Of a stretch of 64,000 nt of DNA, positions 50,337 through 61,180 are shown piece by piece. Made by a program: the position numbers and the translations under genes. Origin of the DNA: Zea mays (lineage: Eukaryota > Streptophyta > Magnoliopsida > Poales > Poaceae); assembly GCF_902167145.1 (NCBI RefSeq), contig NW_023366895.1:1-64000 (forward strand), written 5' to 3'. The stretch's first letter is position 1; each line of letters starts with the position of its first letter. Below the pieces are notes generated by a model. The model was not told the DNA's origin. It made no database searches and saw only the letters and a program-made list of their open reading frames with translations.

Positions 50337-53027
50337 TTAGTTCTTGACTTTAGGTACCCAAATAGTTTTGGGTCCTTTGGCATTAGACACAAGAACTTTG
50401 GGTACCCAAACACAAGTCTTTGACCCCTTGTGCTTGCCCCCAACATATTTGGCAACTACCTTGCCGGATTTGTTAGTTAAAACATAAGATGCATCAAAAG
50501 TTTTAAATGAAATGTTATGATCATTTGATGCACTAGGAATTTTCTTTCTAGGCAACTTAGCACGGGTTGGTTGCCTAGAGCTAGATGTCTCACCCTTATA
50601 CATAAAAGCATGATTAGGGCCAGAGTGAGACTTCCTAGAATGAATTCTTCTAATTTTGCTCTCGGGATAACCGGCAGGGTATAAAATGTAGCCCTCGTTA
50701 TCCTGAGGCATGGGAGCCTTGCCCTTAACAAAATTTGACAATCTTTTAGGAGGGGCATTAAGTTTGACATTGCCCCCCCTTTGGAAGCCAATGCCATCCT
50801 TGATGCCAGGGCGTCTCCCATTATAAAGCATGCTACGAGCAAATTTAAATTTCTCATTTTCTAAGTTGTGCTCGGCAACTTTAGCATCTAGTTTTGCTAT
50901 ATGATCATGTTGTTGTTTAATTAAAGCCATGTGATCATGAATAGCATCAACATCAATGTCTCTACATCTAGTACAAATAGTGACATGCTCAATGGTAGAT
51001 GTAGAGGGTTTGCAAGAATTAAGTTCAACAATCTTAGCACGTAGTATATCATTCTTATCTCTAAGATCGGAAATTGTAATTTTGCAAACATCAAAATCTT
51101 TAGCCTTAGCAATTAAATTTTCATTTTCTACTCTAAGACTAGCAAGAGAAATGTTCAATTCTTCAATCCTAGCAAGTGAATCATCATTATTATCTCTAGG
51201 ATTGGAAGTTGAAACAATGCAAACATGTGAATCAACCTTAGCATTTAAATTAGCATTTTCATTCCTAAGGTTGTCAATCATCTCACGGCAAGTGCTTAGC
51301 TCACTAGATAATTTTTCACATTTTTCTACTTCTAGAGCATAAGCATTTTTAACCTTAACATGCTTCTTATTTTCTTTAATAAGGAAGTCCTCTTGGGTGT
51401 CCAAGAGATCATCCTTTTCATGGATGGCACTAATCAATTCATTAAGTTTTTCCTTTTGTTGCATGTTGAGGTTGGCAAAAAGGGTACGCAAATTATCTTC
51501 CTCATCACTAGCATTATCATCACTAGAGGTTTCATATTTAGTGGAGGATCTTGATTTTACCTTCTTTTTGCCGTCCTTTGCCATGAGGCACTTGTGGCCG
51601 ACGTTGGGGAAGAGGAGTCCCTTGGTGACGGCGATGTTGGCGGCGTCCTCGTCGTCGGAGGAGTCGCTTGAGCTTTCGTCGGAGTCCCACTCCCGACAAA
51701 CATGGGCATCGCCGCCCCTCTTCTTGTAGTATTTTTTCTTTTCTCTCCTCTTTCCCTTCTTGTCATTATCCCTGTCACTGTCACTTGATAATGGACATTT
51801 GGCAATAAAGTGACCGGGCTTACCACACTTGTAGCACACTTTCTTGGAGCGGGACTTGTAATCTTTCCCTCTCCTTTGCTTGAGGATTTGGCGGAAGCTC
51901 TTGATGACGAGCGCCATTTCCTCATTGTCAAGCTTGGAGGCGTCGATAGGTTGTCGACTTGGTGTAGACTCCTCCTTCTTTTCCTCCGTCGCCTTAAATG
52001 CGACGGGTTGAGCTTCGGATGTGGTGGGATCATCAAGCTCGTTGATTTTTCTCGAGCCTTCAATCATGCACTCAAAACTAACAAAATGCCCGATAACTTC
52101 CTCGGGGGTCATTTTAGTATATCTAGGATTACCACGAATTAATTAAACTTGAGTAGGGTTAAGGAAAATAAGAGATCTTAGAATAACCTTAACCACCTCG
52201 TGGTCATCCCACTTTACGCTCCCAAGGTTGCGCACTTGGTTCACCAAGGTCTTGAGCCGGTTGTACATGTGTTGTGGCTCCTCCCCTTTGCGAAGCCGGA
52301 ACCGACCGAGCTCTCCCTCGATCGTTTCCCGCTTGGTGATCTTGGTGAGCTTGTCTCCCTCGTGCGCGGTTTTGAGCACATCCCAAACCTCCTTGGCATT
52401 CTTCAACCCTTGAACTTTGTTATACTCTTCTCTACTTAGTGAGGCGAGGAGTATCGTTGTAGCTTGAGAGTTGAAGTGCTCGATTTGGGCCACCTCATTC
52501 TCATCGTAGTCCTCATCCCCTACGGATGGTACCTGTGCACCAAACTCAACAACATCCCATATACCTTTGTGGTGCGAGGTTAGATGAAATCGCATTAAAT
52601 CGCTCCACCTAGCATAGTCTTCACCATCAAAAGTTGGTGGTTTGCCTAATGGGACGGAAAGTAAAGGAGTATGTTTGGAAATGCGAGGGTAACGTAGGGG
52701 GATCTTACTATATTTCTTGCGTTCTTGGCGCTTAGAAGTGACGGACGTCGCGTCGGAGCCGGAGGTGGATGCCGATGAAGAATCGGTCTCGTAGTAGACC
52801 ACCTTCCTCAACCTTTTCTTCTTGTCCCCACTCCGATGCGGCTTGTGGGAAGAAGATTTTTCTTTCTTCTCTTGGTGGTGAGAAGAAGATTTCTTCTCCT
52901 TCCCTTTGGAGGAGACCTTCTTCTTCTCCTTCCTCTTGGTGCAGGACTCTTCCGATGAAGTGCTCCCGTGGCTTGTAGTGGGCTTTTCGCCGGTCTCCAT
53001 CTCCTTCTTGGCGTGATCTCCCGACAT
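50337..53027 (-). pseudogene. gag: retrotransposon gag, interrupted by an in-frame stop
   Basis: The frame begins at ATG 53027-53025, with a GTG just before it, 48 bp inside the 5' LTR. It stays in one frame to TAA at 50339-50337, apart from a single TAA at 52145-52143 after residue 294. The N-terminal 120 residues are Lys/Ser-rich. A copia-type gag (UBN2-like) domain follows from about residue 131 to 290, starting PPTFDGEDYARW. Downstream of the stop, a CCHC zinc knuckle C-X2-C-X4-H-X4-C (CYKCGKPGHFIAKC, 51836-51795) binds RNA in related capsid proteins. It is followed by an acidic Ser/Asp tract, a long Leu/Asn-rich probable coiled coil, and a C terminus with two WVPKV motifs. A length near 895 residues fits the extended Sirevirus gag. 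The stop truncates the product before the zinc knuckle and the C-terminal half. A restart at ATG 52112 is possible but unproven. Confidence 0.92.
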
Positions 53028-53060
53028 CACTTCGAGCGGTTAGGCTCTAATGAAGCACCG

Positions 53061-53073
53061 GGCTCTGATACCA
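53061..53073 (-). promoter_or_regulatory. primer-binding site (initiator Met-tRNA)
   Basis: The element strand reads TGGTATCAGAGCC, two bases inside the 5' LTR. It is complementary to the 3' end of plant initiator methionine tRNA and is the usual primer site of plant Ty1/copia elements. Confidence 0.93.
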
Positions 53074-53639
53074 ATTGATAGTCGCCTAGAGGGGGGGTGA
53101 ATAGGGCGAAACTGAAATTTACAAATATAAACACAACTACAAGCCGGGTTAGCGTTAGAAATAAAACGAGTCCGCGAGAGAGGGCGAAAAACAAATCGTA
53201 AGCAAATAATCAAGTGAGACACGCGAATTTGTTTTACCGAGGTTCGGTTCTTGCAAACCTACTCCCCGTTGAGGAGGCCACAAAGGCCGGGTCTCTTTCA
53301 ACCCTTCCCTCTCTCAAACGATCCCTTGGATCGAGTGAGCTTTCTCTTCTTAATCACTTGGAACAAAAAGTTCCCACAAGGGCCACCACACAATTGGTGC
53401 CTCTTGCCTCGATTACAAGTGAGTGCTTGATCACAATGAAAGAGTCAAGAAGAAAGAAAGCAATCCAAGCGCAAGAGCTCGAAAGAACACAAGCAAATCA
53501 CTCTCTCTAGTCACTATGGCGTTGTGTGGAGTTTGGAGAGGATTTGATCTATTTGGTGTGTCTAGAATTGAATGCTAGAGCTCTTGTAGTAGTTGGGAAG
53601 TGGAAAAGTTGGATGCAATGAATGGTGGGGTGGTTGGGG

Positions 53640-53647
53640 TATTTATA
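53640..53647 (-). promoter_or_regulatory. putative TATA box of the 5' LTR
   Basis: The element strand reads TATAAATA about 740 bp into the LTR and downstream of the palindrome cluster. It would place the transcription start roughly 30 bp further on, leaving about 540 bp of R plus U5. Motif-based call only. Confidence 0.55.
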
Positions 53648-53695
53648 GCCTCAACCACCAAAAGTGGCCGTTGGGAGGCTGTCTGCTCGATGGCG

Positions 53696-54185
53696 CACCG
53701 GACAGTCCGGTGCCCCCTGCCACGTCATCACTACCGTTGGATTCTGACCGTTGAAGCTTCTGACTTGTGGGCCCGCCTGGCTGTCCGGTGCACACTGGAC
53801 AACTCCTGTTCATTGTCCGGTGCGCCAGTATGGGCGCGCCTGCCGTCTGCGCGCGCAGAGCGCGCATTAAATGCGTTTTGCAGGTGACCGTTGGCGCGGA
53901 AGTAGCCGTTGCTCCGTGGTTCACCGGACAGTCCGGTGCACACCGGACAGTCCGGTGCACACCGGACAGTCCGGTGAATTATAGCGGAGCGGCTGAATTA
54001 AAATCCCGAGGCTGGCGAGTTCCTGAGGCTGCGCTTCCATGGAGCACCGGACACTGTCCGGTGTACACCGGACAGTCCGGTGAATTATAGCGGAGTCGCC
54101 TCTGGAAATTCCCGAAGGTGGCGAGTTTGAGCTGGAGTCCTCTGGTGCACCGGACACTGTCCGGTGTACACCGGACAGTCCGGTG
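53696..54185. repeat. palindrome cluster in the 5' LTR (CACCGGACAGTCCGGTG)
   Basis: Arrays of the CACCGGACAGTCCGGTG palindrome begin at 53696 (one unit), 53926 (three units), 54044 (two units) and 54148 (two units). They lie in U3 upstream of the TATA box. Unit numbers differ from those in the 3' LTR (two, two, two, three), although the rest of the LTR pair is about 99% alike. Confidence 0.85.
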
Positions 54186-54385
54186 TTCCCAGACCAGAGG
54201 GCCTTCGGTTGCTTCTTTGCTTCATGGTTGAATCCAAAACTAGATCTTTTTATTGGCTTAGTGTGAACCTTTTACACCTGTATAACTTATGCACTAGAGC
54301 AAACAAGTTAGTCCATTTAATTTGTGTTGGGCAATTCAACCACCAAAATCATTTAGGAACTAGGTGTAGGCCTATTTCCCTTTCA

Positions 54386-54390
54386 TTATC
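54386..54390. repeat. target-site duplication, right copy (TTATC)
   Basis: TTATC directly follows the CA terminus of the right LTR and matches 44927-44931 exactly. The interrupted knob180 monomer continues with GACCAGAGGCTCATACACC. Confidence 0.95.
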
Positions 54391-55949
54391 GACCAGAGGC
54401 TCATACACCTCACCCCACATATGTTTCCTTGCCATAGATCACATTCTTGGATTTCTGGTGGAGACCATTTCTTGGTCAAAAATCCGTAGGTGTTAGCCTT
54501 CGGTATTATTGTAAATGGTCATTCATGGCTATTTTCGACAAAAATGGGGGTTGTGTGGCCATTGATCATCGACCAGAGGCTCATACACCTCACCCCACAT
54601 ATGTTTCCTTGCCATAGATCACATTCTTGGATTTCTGGTGGAGACCATTTCTTGGTCAAAAATCCGTAGGTCTTAGCCTCTAATATTATTGAAAATGGTC
54701 GCTCATGGCTATTTTCAAGGTCGCTCATGGCTATTTTCATAAAAAATGGGGGTTGTGTGGCCATTTATCATCGACTAGAGGCTCATAAACCTCACCCCAC
54801 ATATGTTTCCTCGCCATAGATTACATTCTTGGATTTCTGGTGGAAACCATTTCTTGGTTAAAAACTCGTACGTGTTAGCCTTCGGTATTATTGAAAATGG
54901 TCATTCATGGCTATTTTCGACAAAATGGGGGTTGTGTGGCCATTGATCGTCGACTAGAGGCTCATACACCTCACCCACATATGTTTCCTTGTCGTAGATC
55001 ACATTCTTTGATTTCTGGTGGAGACCATTTCTTGGTCAAAAATCCGTAGGTGTTAGCCTTCGATATTATTGAAAATGGTCGTTCATGGCTATTTTCGACA
55101 AAAATGGGGGTTGTGTGGCCATTGATCATCGACCAGAGGCTCATACACCTCACCCCACATATGTTTCCTTGCCATAGATCACATTCTTGGATTTCTGGTG
55201 GAGACCATTTCTTGGTCAAAAATCCGTAGGTGTTAGCCTTCGGTATTATTGTAAATGGTCATTCATGGCTATTTTCGACAAAAATGGGGGTTGTGTGGCC
55301 ATTGATCATCGACCAGAGGCTCATACACCTCACCCCACATATGTTTCCTTGCCATAGATCACATTCTTGGATTTCTGGTGGAGACCATTTCTTGGTCAAA
55401 AATCCGTAGGTCTTAGCCTCTAATATTATTGAAAATGGTCGCTCATGGCTATTTCCATAAAAAAATGGGGGTTGTGTGGCCATTTATCATCGACTAGAGG
55501 CTCATAAATCTCACCCCACATATGTTTCCTTGCCATAGATCACATTCTTGGATTTTTGGTGGAGACCATTTCTTGGTCAAAAACTCGTACGTGTTAGCCT
55601 TCGGTATTATTGAAAATGGTCGTTCATGGCTATTTTCGGCAAAATGGGGGTTCTGTGGCCATTGATCATCGACCAGAGGCTCGTACACCTCACCCCACAT
55701 ATGTTTCCTTGCCATAGATCACATTCTTGGATTTCTGGTGGAGACCATTTCTTGGGCAAAAATCCGAATGTGTTAGCCTTTGGTATTTTTGAAAATGGTC
55801 ATTCATGGCTATTTTCGACAAAAATGGGGGTTGTGTGGCCATTGATCTTCAACCAGAGGCTCATACACCTCACTACACATATGTTTCCTTGCCATAGATC
55901 ACATTCTTGGATTTATGGTGGAGACCATTTCTTGGTCAAAAATCCGTAG

Positions 55950-58155
55950 GTGTTAGCCTTCAGTGTCATTGAAAATGGTCGTTCATGGCTATTTTCGACA
56001 AAAATTAGGGTTGTGTGGCCATTGATCGTCGACCAGAGGCTCATACACCTCACCCCACATATGTTTCCTTGCCATAGATCACATTATTGGATTTCTGGTG
56101 GAGACCATTTCTTGGTCAAAAATCCGTAGGTGTTAGCCTTAGGTATTATTGAAAATGGTCGTTCATGGCTATTTTCGACAAAAATGGGGGTTGTGTGGCC
56201 ATTGATCATCGACCAGACGCTCATACAACTCACCCCACATATGTTTCCTTGCCATAGATCACATTCTTGGATTTCTGGTGGAGACCATTTCTTGGTCTAA
56301 AATCCGTAGGTGTTAGCCTCTAGTATTATTGAAAATGGTCGCTCATGGCTATTTTCAAGGTCGCTCATGGCTATTTTCATAAAAAATGGGGGTTGTGTGG
56401 CCATTTATCATCGACTAGAGGCTCATAAACCTCACCCCACATATGTTTCATTGCCATAGATCACATTCTTGGATTTCTGGTGGAGACCATTTCTTGGTTA
56501 AAAACTCGTACGTGTTAGCCTTCGGTATTATTGAAAATGGTCGTTCATGGCTATTTTCGGCAAAATGGGGGTTGTGTGGCCATTGATCATCGACCAGAGG
56601 CTCGTACACCTCACCCCACATATGTTTCCTTGCCATAGATCACATTCTTGGATTTCTGGTGGAGACCATTTCTTGGTCAAAAATCCGTACGTGTTAGCCT
56701 TTGGTATTTTTGAAAATGGTCATTCATGGCTATTTTCGACAAAAATGAGGGTTGTGTGGCCATTGATCTTCGACCAGAGGCTCATACACCTCACTACACA
56801 TATGTTTCCTTGCCATAGATCACATTCTTGGATTTATGGTGGAGACCATTTCTTGGTCAAAAATCCGTAGGTGTTAGCCTTCAGTGTCATTGAAAATGGT
56901 CGTTCATGGCTATTTTCGACAAAAATTAGGGTTGTGTGGCCATTGATCGTCGACCAGAGGCTCATACACCTCACCCCACATATGTTTCTTTGCCATAAAT
57001 CACATTCTTGGATTATTGGTGGAGACCATTTCTTGGTCAAAAATCCGTAGGTGTTAGCCTTCAGTGTCATTGAAAATGGTCGTTCATGGCTATTTTCGAC
57101 AAAAATTAGGGTTGTGTGGCCATTGATCGTCGACCAGAGGCTCATACACCTCACCCCACATATGTTTCCTTGCCATAGATCACATTCTTGGATTTCTGGT
57201 GGAGACCATTTCTTGGTCAAAAATCCGTAGGTGTTAGCCTTAGGTATTATTGAAAATGGTCGTTCATGGCTATTTTCGACAAAAATGGGGGTTGTGTGGC
57301 CATTGATCATCGACCAGACGCTCATACACCTCACCCCACATATGTTTCCTTGCCATAGATCACATTCTTGGATTTCTGGTGGAGACCATTTCTTGGTCTA
57401 AAATCCGTAGGTGTTAGCCTCTAGTATTATTGAAAATGGTCGCTCATGGCTATTTTCAAGGTCGCTCATGGCTATTTTTATAAAAAATGGGGGTTGTGTG
57501 GCCATTTATCATCGACTAGAGGCTCATAAACCTCACCCCACATATGTTTCATTGCCATAGATCACATTCTTGGATTTCTGGTGGAGACCATTTCTTGGTT
57601 AAAAACTCGTACGTGTTAGCCTTCGGTATTATTGAAAATGGTCGTTCATGGCTATTTTCGGCAAAATGGGGGTTGTGTGGCCATTGATCATCGACCAGAG
57701 GCTCGTACACCTCACCCCACATATGTTTCCTTGCCATAGATCACATTCTTGGATTTCTGGTGGAGACCATTTCTTGGTCAAAAATCCGTACGTGTTAGCC
57801 TTTGGTATTTTTGAAAATGGTCATTCATGGCTATTTTCGACAAAAATGAGGGTTGTGTGGCCATTGATCTTCGACCAGAGGCTCATACACCTCACTACAC
57901 ATATGTTTCCTTGCCATAGATCACATTCTTGGATTTATGGTGGAGACCATTTCTTGGTCAAAAATCCGTAGGTGTTAGCCTTCAGTGTCATTGAAAATGG
58001 TCGTTCATGGCTATTTTCGACAAAAATTAGGGTTGTGTGGCCATTGATCGTCGACCAGAGGCTCATACACCTCACCCCACATATGTTTCTTTGCCATAAA
58101 TCACATTCTTGGATTATTGGTGGAGACCATTTCTTGGTCAAAAATCCGTAGGTGT
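55950..58155 (-). repeat. tandem duplication of knob180, period 1,101 bp
   Basis: Copies at about 55950-57050 and 57051-58155. Landmarks are 56448/57549 and 56547/57648. Shared private variants include TAGCCTTAGG (56138/57239), CATATGTTTCATTGCC (near 56447/57548) and the TTCTTTGCCATAAATC plus GGATTATTGG monomer (near 56985/58086). Confidence 0.85.
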
Positions 58156-58469
58156 TAGCCTTCGGTATTATTGAAAATGGTCGTTCATGGCTATTTTCGA
58201 CAAAAATGGGGGTTGTGTGTCCATTGATCATCGACCAGACGCTCATACACCTCACCCCACATATGTTTCCTTGCCATAGATCACATTCTTGGATTTCTGG
58301 TGGAGACCATTTCTTGGTCTAAAATCCATAGGTGTTAGCCTCTAGTATTATTGAAAATGGTCGCTCATGGCTATTTTCAAGGTCGCTCATGGCTATTTTC
58401 ATAAAAAATGGGGGTTGTGTGGCCATTTATCATCGACTAGAGGCTCATAAACCTCACCCCACATATGTT

Positions 58470-61180
58470 TCCTTGCCATAGATTACATTCTTGGATTTCT
58501 GGTGGAAGCCATTTCTTGGTTAAAAACTCGTACGTGTTAGCCTTCGGTATTATTGAAAATGGTCATTCATGGCTATTTTCAGCAAAATGGGGGTTGTGTG
58601 GCCATTGATCGTCGACCAGAGGCTCATACACCTCACCCCACATATGTTTCCTTGTCGTAGATCACATTCTTGGATTTCTGGTGGAGACCATTTCTTGGTC
58701 TAAAATCCGTAGGTGTTAGCCTCTAGTATTATTGAAAATGGTCGCTCATGGCTATTTTCAAGGTCGCTCATGGCTATTTTCATAAAAAATGGGGGTTGTG
58801 TGGCCATTTATCATCGACTAGAGGCTCATAAACCTCACCCCACATATGTTTCCTTGCCATAGATTACATTCTTGGATTTCTGGTGGAAGCCATTTCTTGG
58901 TTAAAAACTCGTACGTGTTAGCCTTCGGTATTATTGAAAATGGTCATTCATGGCTATTTTCGGCAAAATGGGGGTTGTGTGGCCATTGATCGTCGACCAG
59001 AGGCTCATACACCTCACCCCACAAATGTTTCCTTGTCGTAGATCACATTCTTGGATTTCTCGTGGAGACCATTTCTTGGTCAAAAATCCGTAGGTGTTAG
59101 CCTTCGATATTATTGAAAATGGTCGTTCATGGCTATTTTCGACAAAAATGGGGGTTGTGTGGCCATTGATCATCGACCAGAGGCTCATACACCTCACCCC
59201 ACATATGTTTCCTTGCCATAGATCACATTCTTGGATTTCTGGTGGAGACCATTTCTTGGTCAAAAATCTGTAGGTGTTAGCCTTCGGTATTATTGTAAAT
59301 GGTCATTCATGGCTATTTTTGACAAAAATGGGGGTTGTGTGGCCATTGATCATCGACCATAGGCTCATACACCTCACCCCACATATGTTTCCTTGCCATA
59401 GATCACATTCTTGGATTTCTGGTGGAGACCATTTCTTGGTCAAAAATCCGTAGGTCTTAGCCTCTAATATTATTGAAAATGGTCGCTCATGGCTATTTTC
59501 ATAAAAAAAATGGGGGTTGTGTGGCCATTTATCATCGACTAGAGGCTCATAAATCTCACCCCACATATGTTTCCTTGCCATAGATCACATTCTTGGATTT
59601 TTGGTGGAGACCATTTCTTGGTCAAAAACTCGTACGTGTTAGCCTTCGGTATTATTGAAAATGGTCGTTCATGGCTATTTTTGGCAAAATGGGGGTTGTG
59701 TGGCCATTGATCATCGACCAGAGGCTCGTACACCTCACCCCACATATGTTTCCTTGCCATAGATTACATTCTTGGATTTCTGGTGGAAACCATTTCTTGG
59801 TTAAAAACTCGTACGTGTTAGCCTTCGGTATTATTGAAAATGGTCATTCATGGCTATTTTCGGCAAAATGGGGGTTGTGTGGCCATTGATCGTCGACCAG
59901 AGGCTCATACACCTCACCCCACATATGTTTCCTTGCCGTAGATCACATTCTTGGATTTCTGGTGGAGACCATTTCTTTGTCTAAAATCCGTAGGTGTTAG
60001 CCTCTAGTATTATTGAAAATGGTCGCTCATGGCTATTTTCAAGGTCGCTCATGGCTATTTTCATAAAAAATGGGGGTTGTGTGGCCATTTATCATCGACT
60101 AGAGGCTCATAAACCTCACCCCACAAATGTTTCCTTGCCATAGATTACATTCTTGGATTTCTGGTGGAAGCCATTTCTTGGTTAAAAACTCGTACGTGTT
60201 AGCCTTCGGTATTATTGAAAATGGTCATTCATGGCTATTTTCGGCAAAATGGGGGTTGTGTGGCCATTGATCGTCGACCAGAGGCTCATACACCTCACCC
60301 CACAAATGTTTCCTTGTCGTAGATCACATTCTTGGATTTCTCGTGGAGACCATTTCTTGGTCAAAAATCCGTAGGTGTTAGCCTTCGATATTATTGAAAA
60401 TGGTCGTTCATGGCTATTTTCGACAAAAATGGGGGTTGTGTGGCCATTGATCATCGACCAGAGGCTCATACACCTCACCCCACATATGTTTCCTTGCCAT
60501 AGATCACATTCTTGGATTTCTGGTGGAGACCATTTCTTGGTCAAAAATCTGTAGGTGTTAGCCTTCGGTATTATTGTAAATGGTCATTCATGGCTATTTT
60601 CGACAAAAATGGGGGTTGTGTGGCCATTGATCATCGACCATAGGCTCATACACCTCACCCCACATATGTTTCCTTGCCATAGATCACATTCTTGGATTTC
60701 TGGTGGAGACCATTTCTTGGTCAAAAATCCGTAGGTCTTAGCCTCTAATATTATTGAAAATGGTCGCTCATGGCTATTTTCATAAAAAATGGGGGTTGTG
60801 TGGCCATTTATCATCGACTAGAGGCTCATAAATCTCACCCCACATATGTTTCCTTGCCATAGATCACATTCTTGGATTTTTGGTGGAGACCATTTCTTGG
60901 TCAAAAACTCGTACATGTTAGCCTTCGGTATTATTGAAAATGGTCGTTCATGGCTATTTTCGGCAAAATGGGGGTTGTGTGGCCATTGATCATCGACCAG
61001 AGGCTCGTACACCTCACCCCACATATGTTTCCTTGCCATAGATTACATTCTTGGATTTCTGGTGGAAACCATTTCTTGGTTAAAAACTCGTACGTGTTAG
61101 CCTTCGGTATTATTGAAAATGGTCATTCATGGCTATTTTCGGCAAAATGGGGGTTGTGTGGCCATTGATCGTCGACCAGA
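58470..61180 (-). repeat. tandem duplication of knob180, period ~1,281 bp
   Basis: Landmarks repeat with offset 1,281 (58931/60212), falling to 1,279 (59539/60818 and 59671/60950) because of a longer A run near 59505. Shared private variants are GGTGGAAGCC, CACAAATG, GGATTTCTCGTGG and CGACCATAGG. Copies are about 58470-59750 and 59751-61180. Confidence 0.85.

Larger units (their letters stand above)
44932..54385 (-). mobile_element. Sirevirus-type Ty1/copia LTR retrotransposon (Ji/Opie-like)
   Basis: A complete 9,454-bp element on the minus strand. In its own 5'-to-3' order it has the 5' LTR (54385-53076), Met-tRNA primer site, gag, pol with the copia order PR-INT-RT-RH, several polypurine tracts, and the 3' LTR (46263-44932). 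The LTRs end in TG...CA and the element is flanked by TTATC duplications. Sirevirus hallmarks are the long gag with one zinc knuckle and a coiled-coil C-terminal half, repeated CACCGGACAGTCCGGTG palindromes in the LTRs, and multiple polypurine tracts. Only ~0.8 kb separates pol from the 3' LTR, so there is no env-like gene. I favour a maize Ji/Opie-type family but cannot decide which without alignment. The element is probably non-autonomous, because gag has a stop codon and the protease motif is altered. Confidence 0.95.
53076..54385 (-). repeat. 5' LTR (right), 1,310 bp
   Basis: It has the same TG...CA termini as the left LTR and carries the promoter for the element. About 16 substitutions separate it from 44932-46263 (roughly 1.2%), most of them C/T or G/A. 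That suggests insertion on the order of half a million years ago if a grass LTR rate near 1.3e-8 per site per year holds. Differences include CGAGTCCGCG against CGAGTTCGCG, ACGCGAATT against ACGCGGATT, and GGCTTAGTG against GGCTGAGTG. Confidence 0.95.

Noticed and set aside
50956..51729. Plus-strand open frames opposite gag
   Set aside because: They are antisense to the coiled-coil and acidic parts of gag and show only low-complexity content.
54386..54500. A second inversion next to the retroelement
   Set aside because: The satellite orientation and monomer phase are the same on both sides once one TTATC copy is removed, so the element inserted cleanly without rearrangement.
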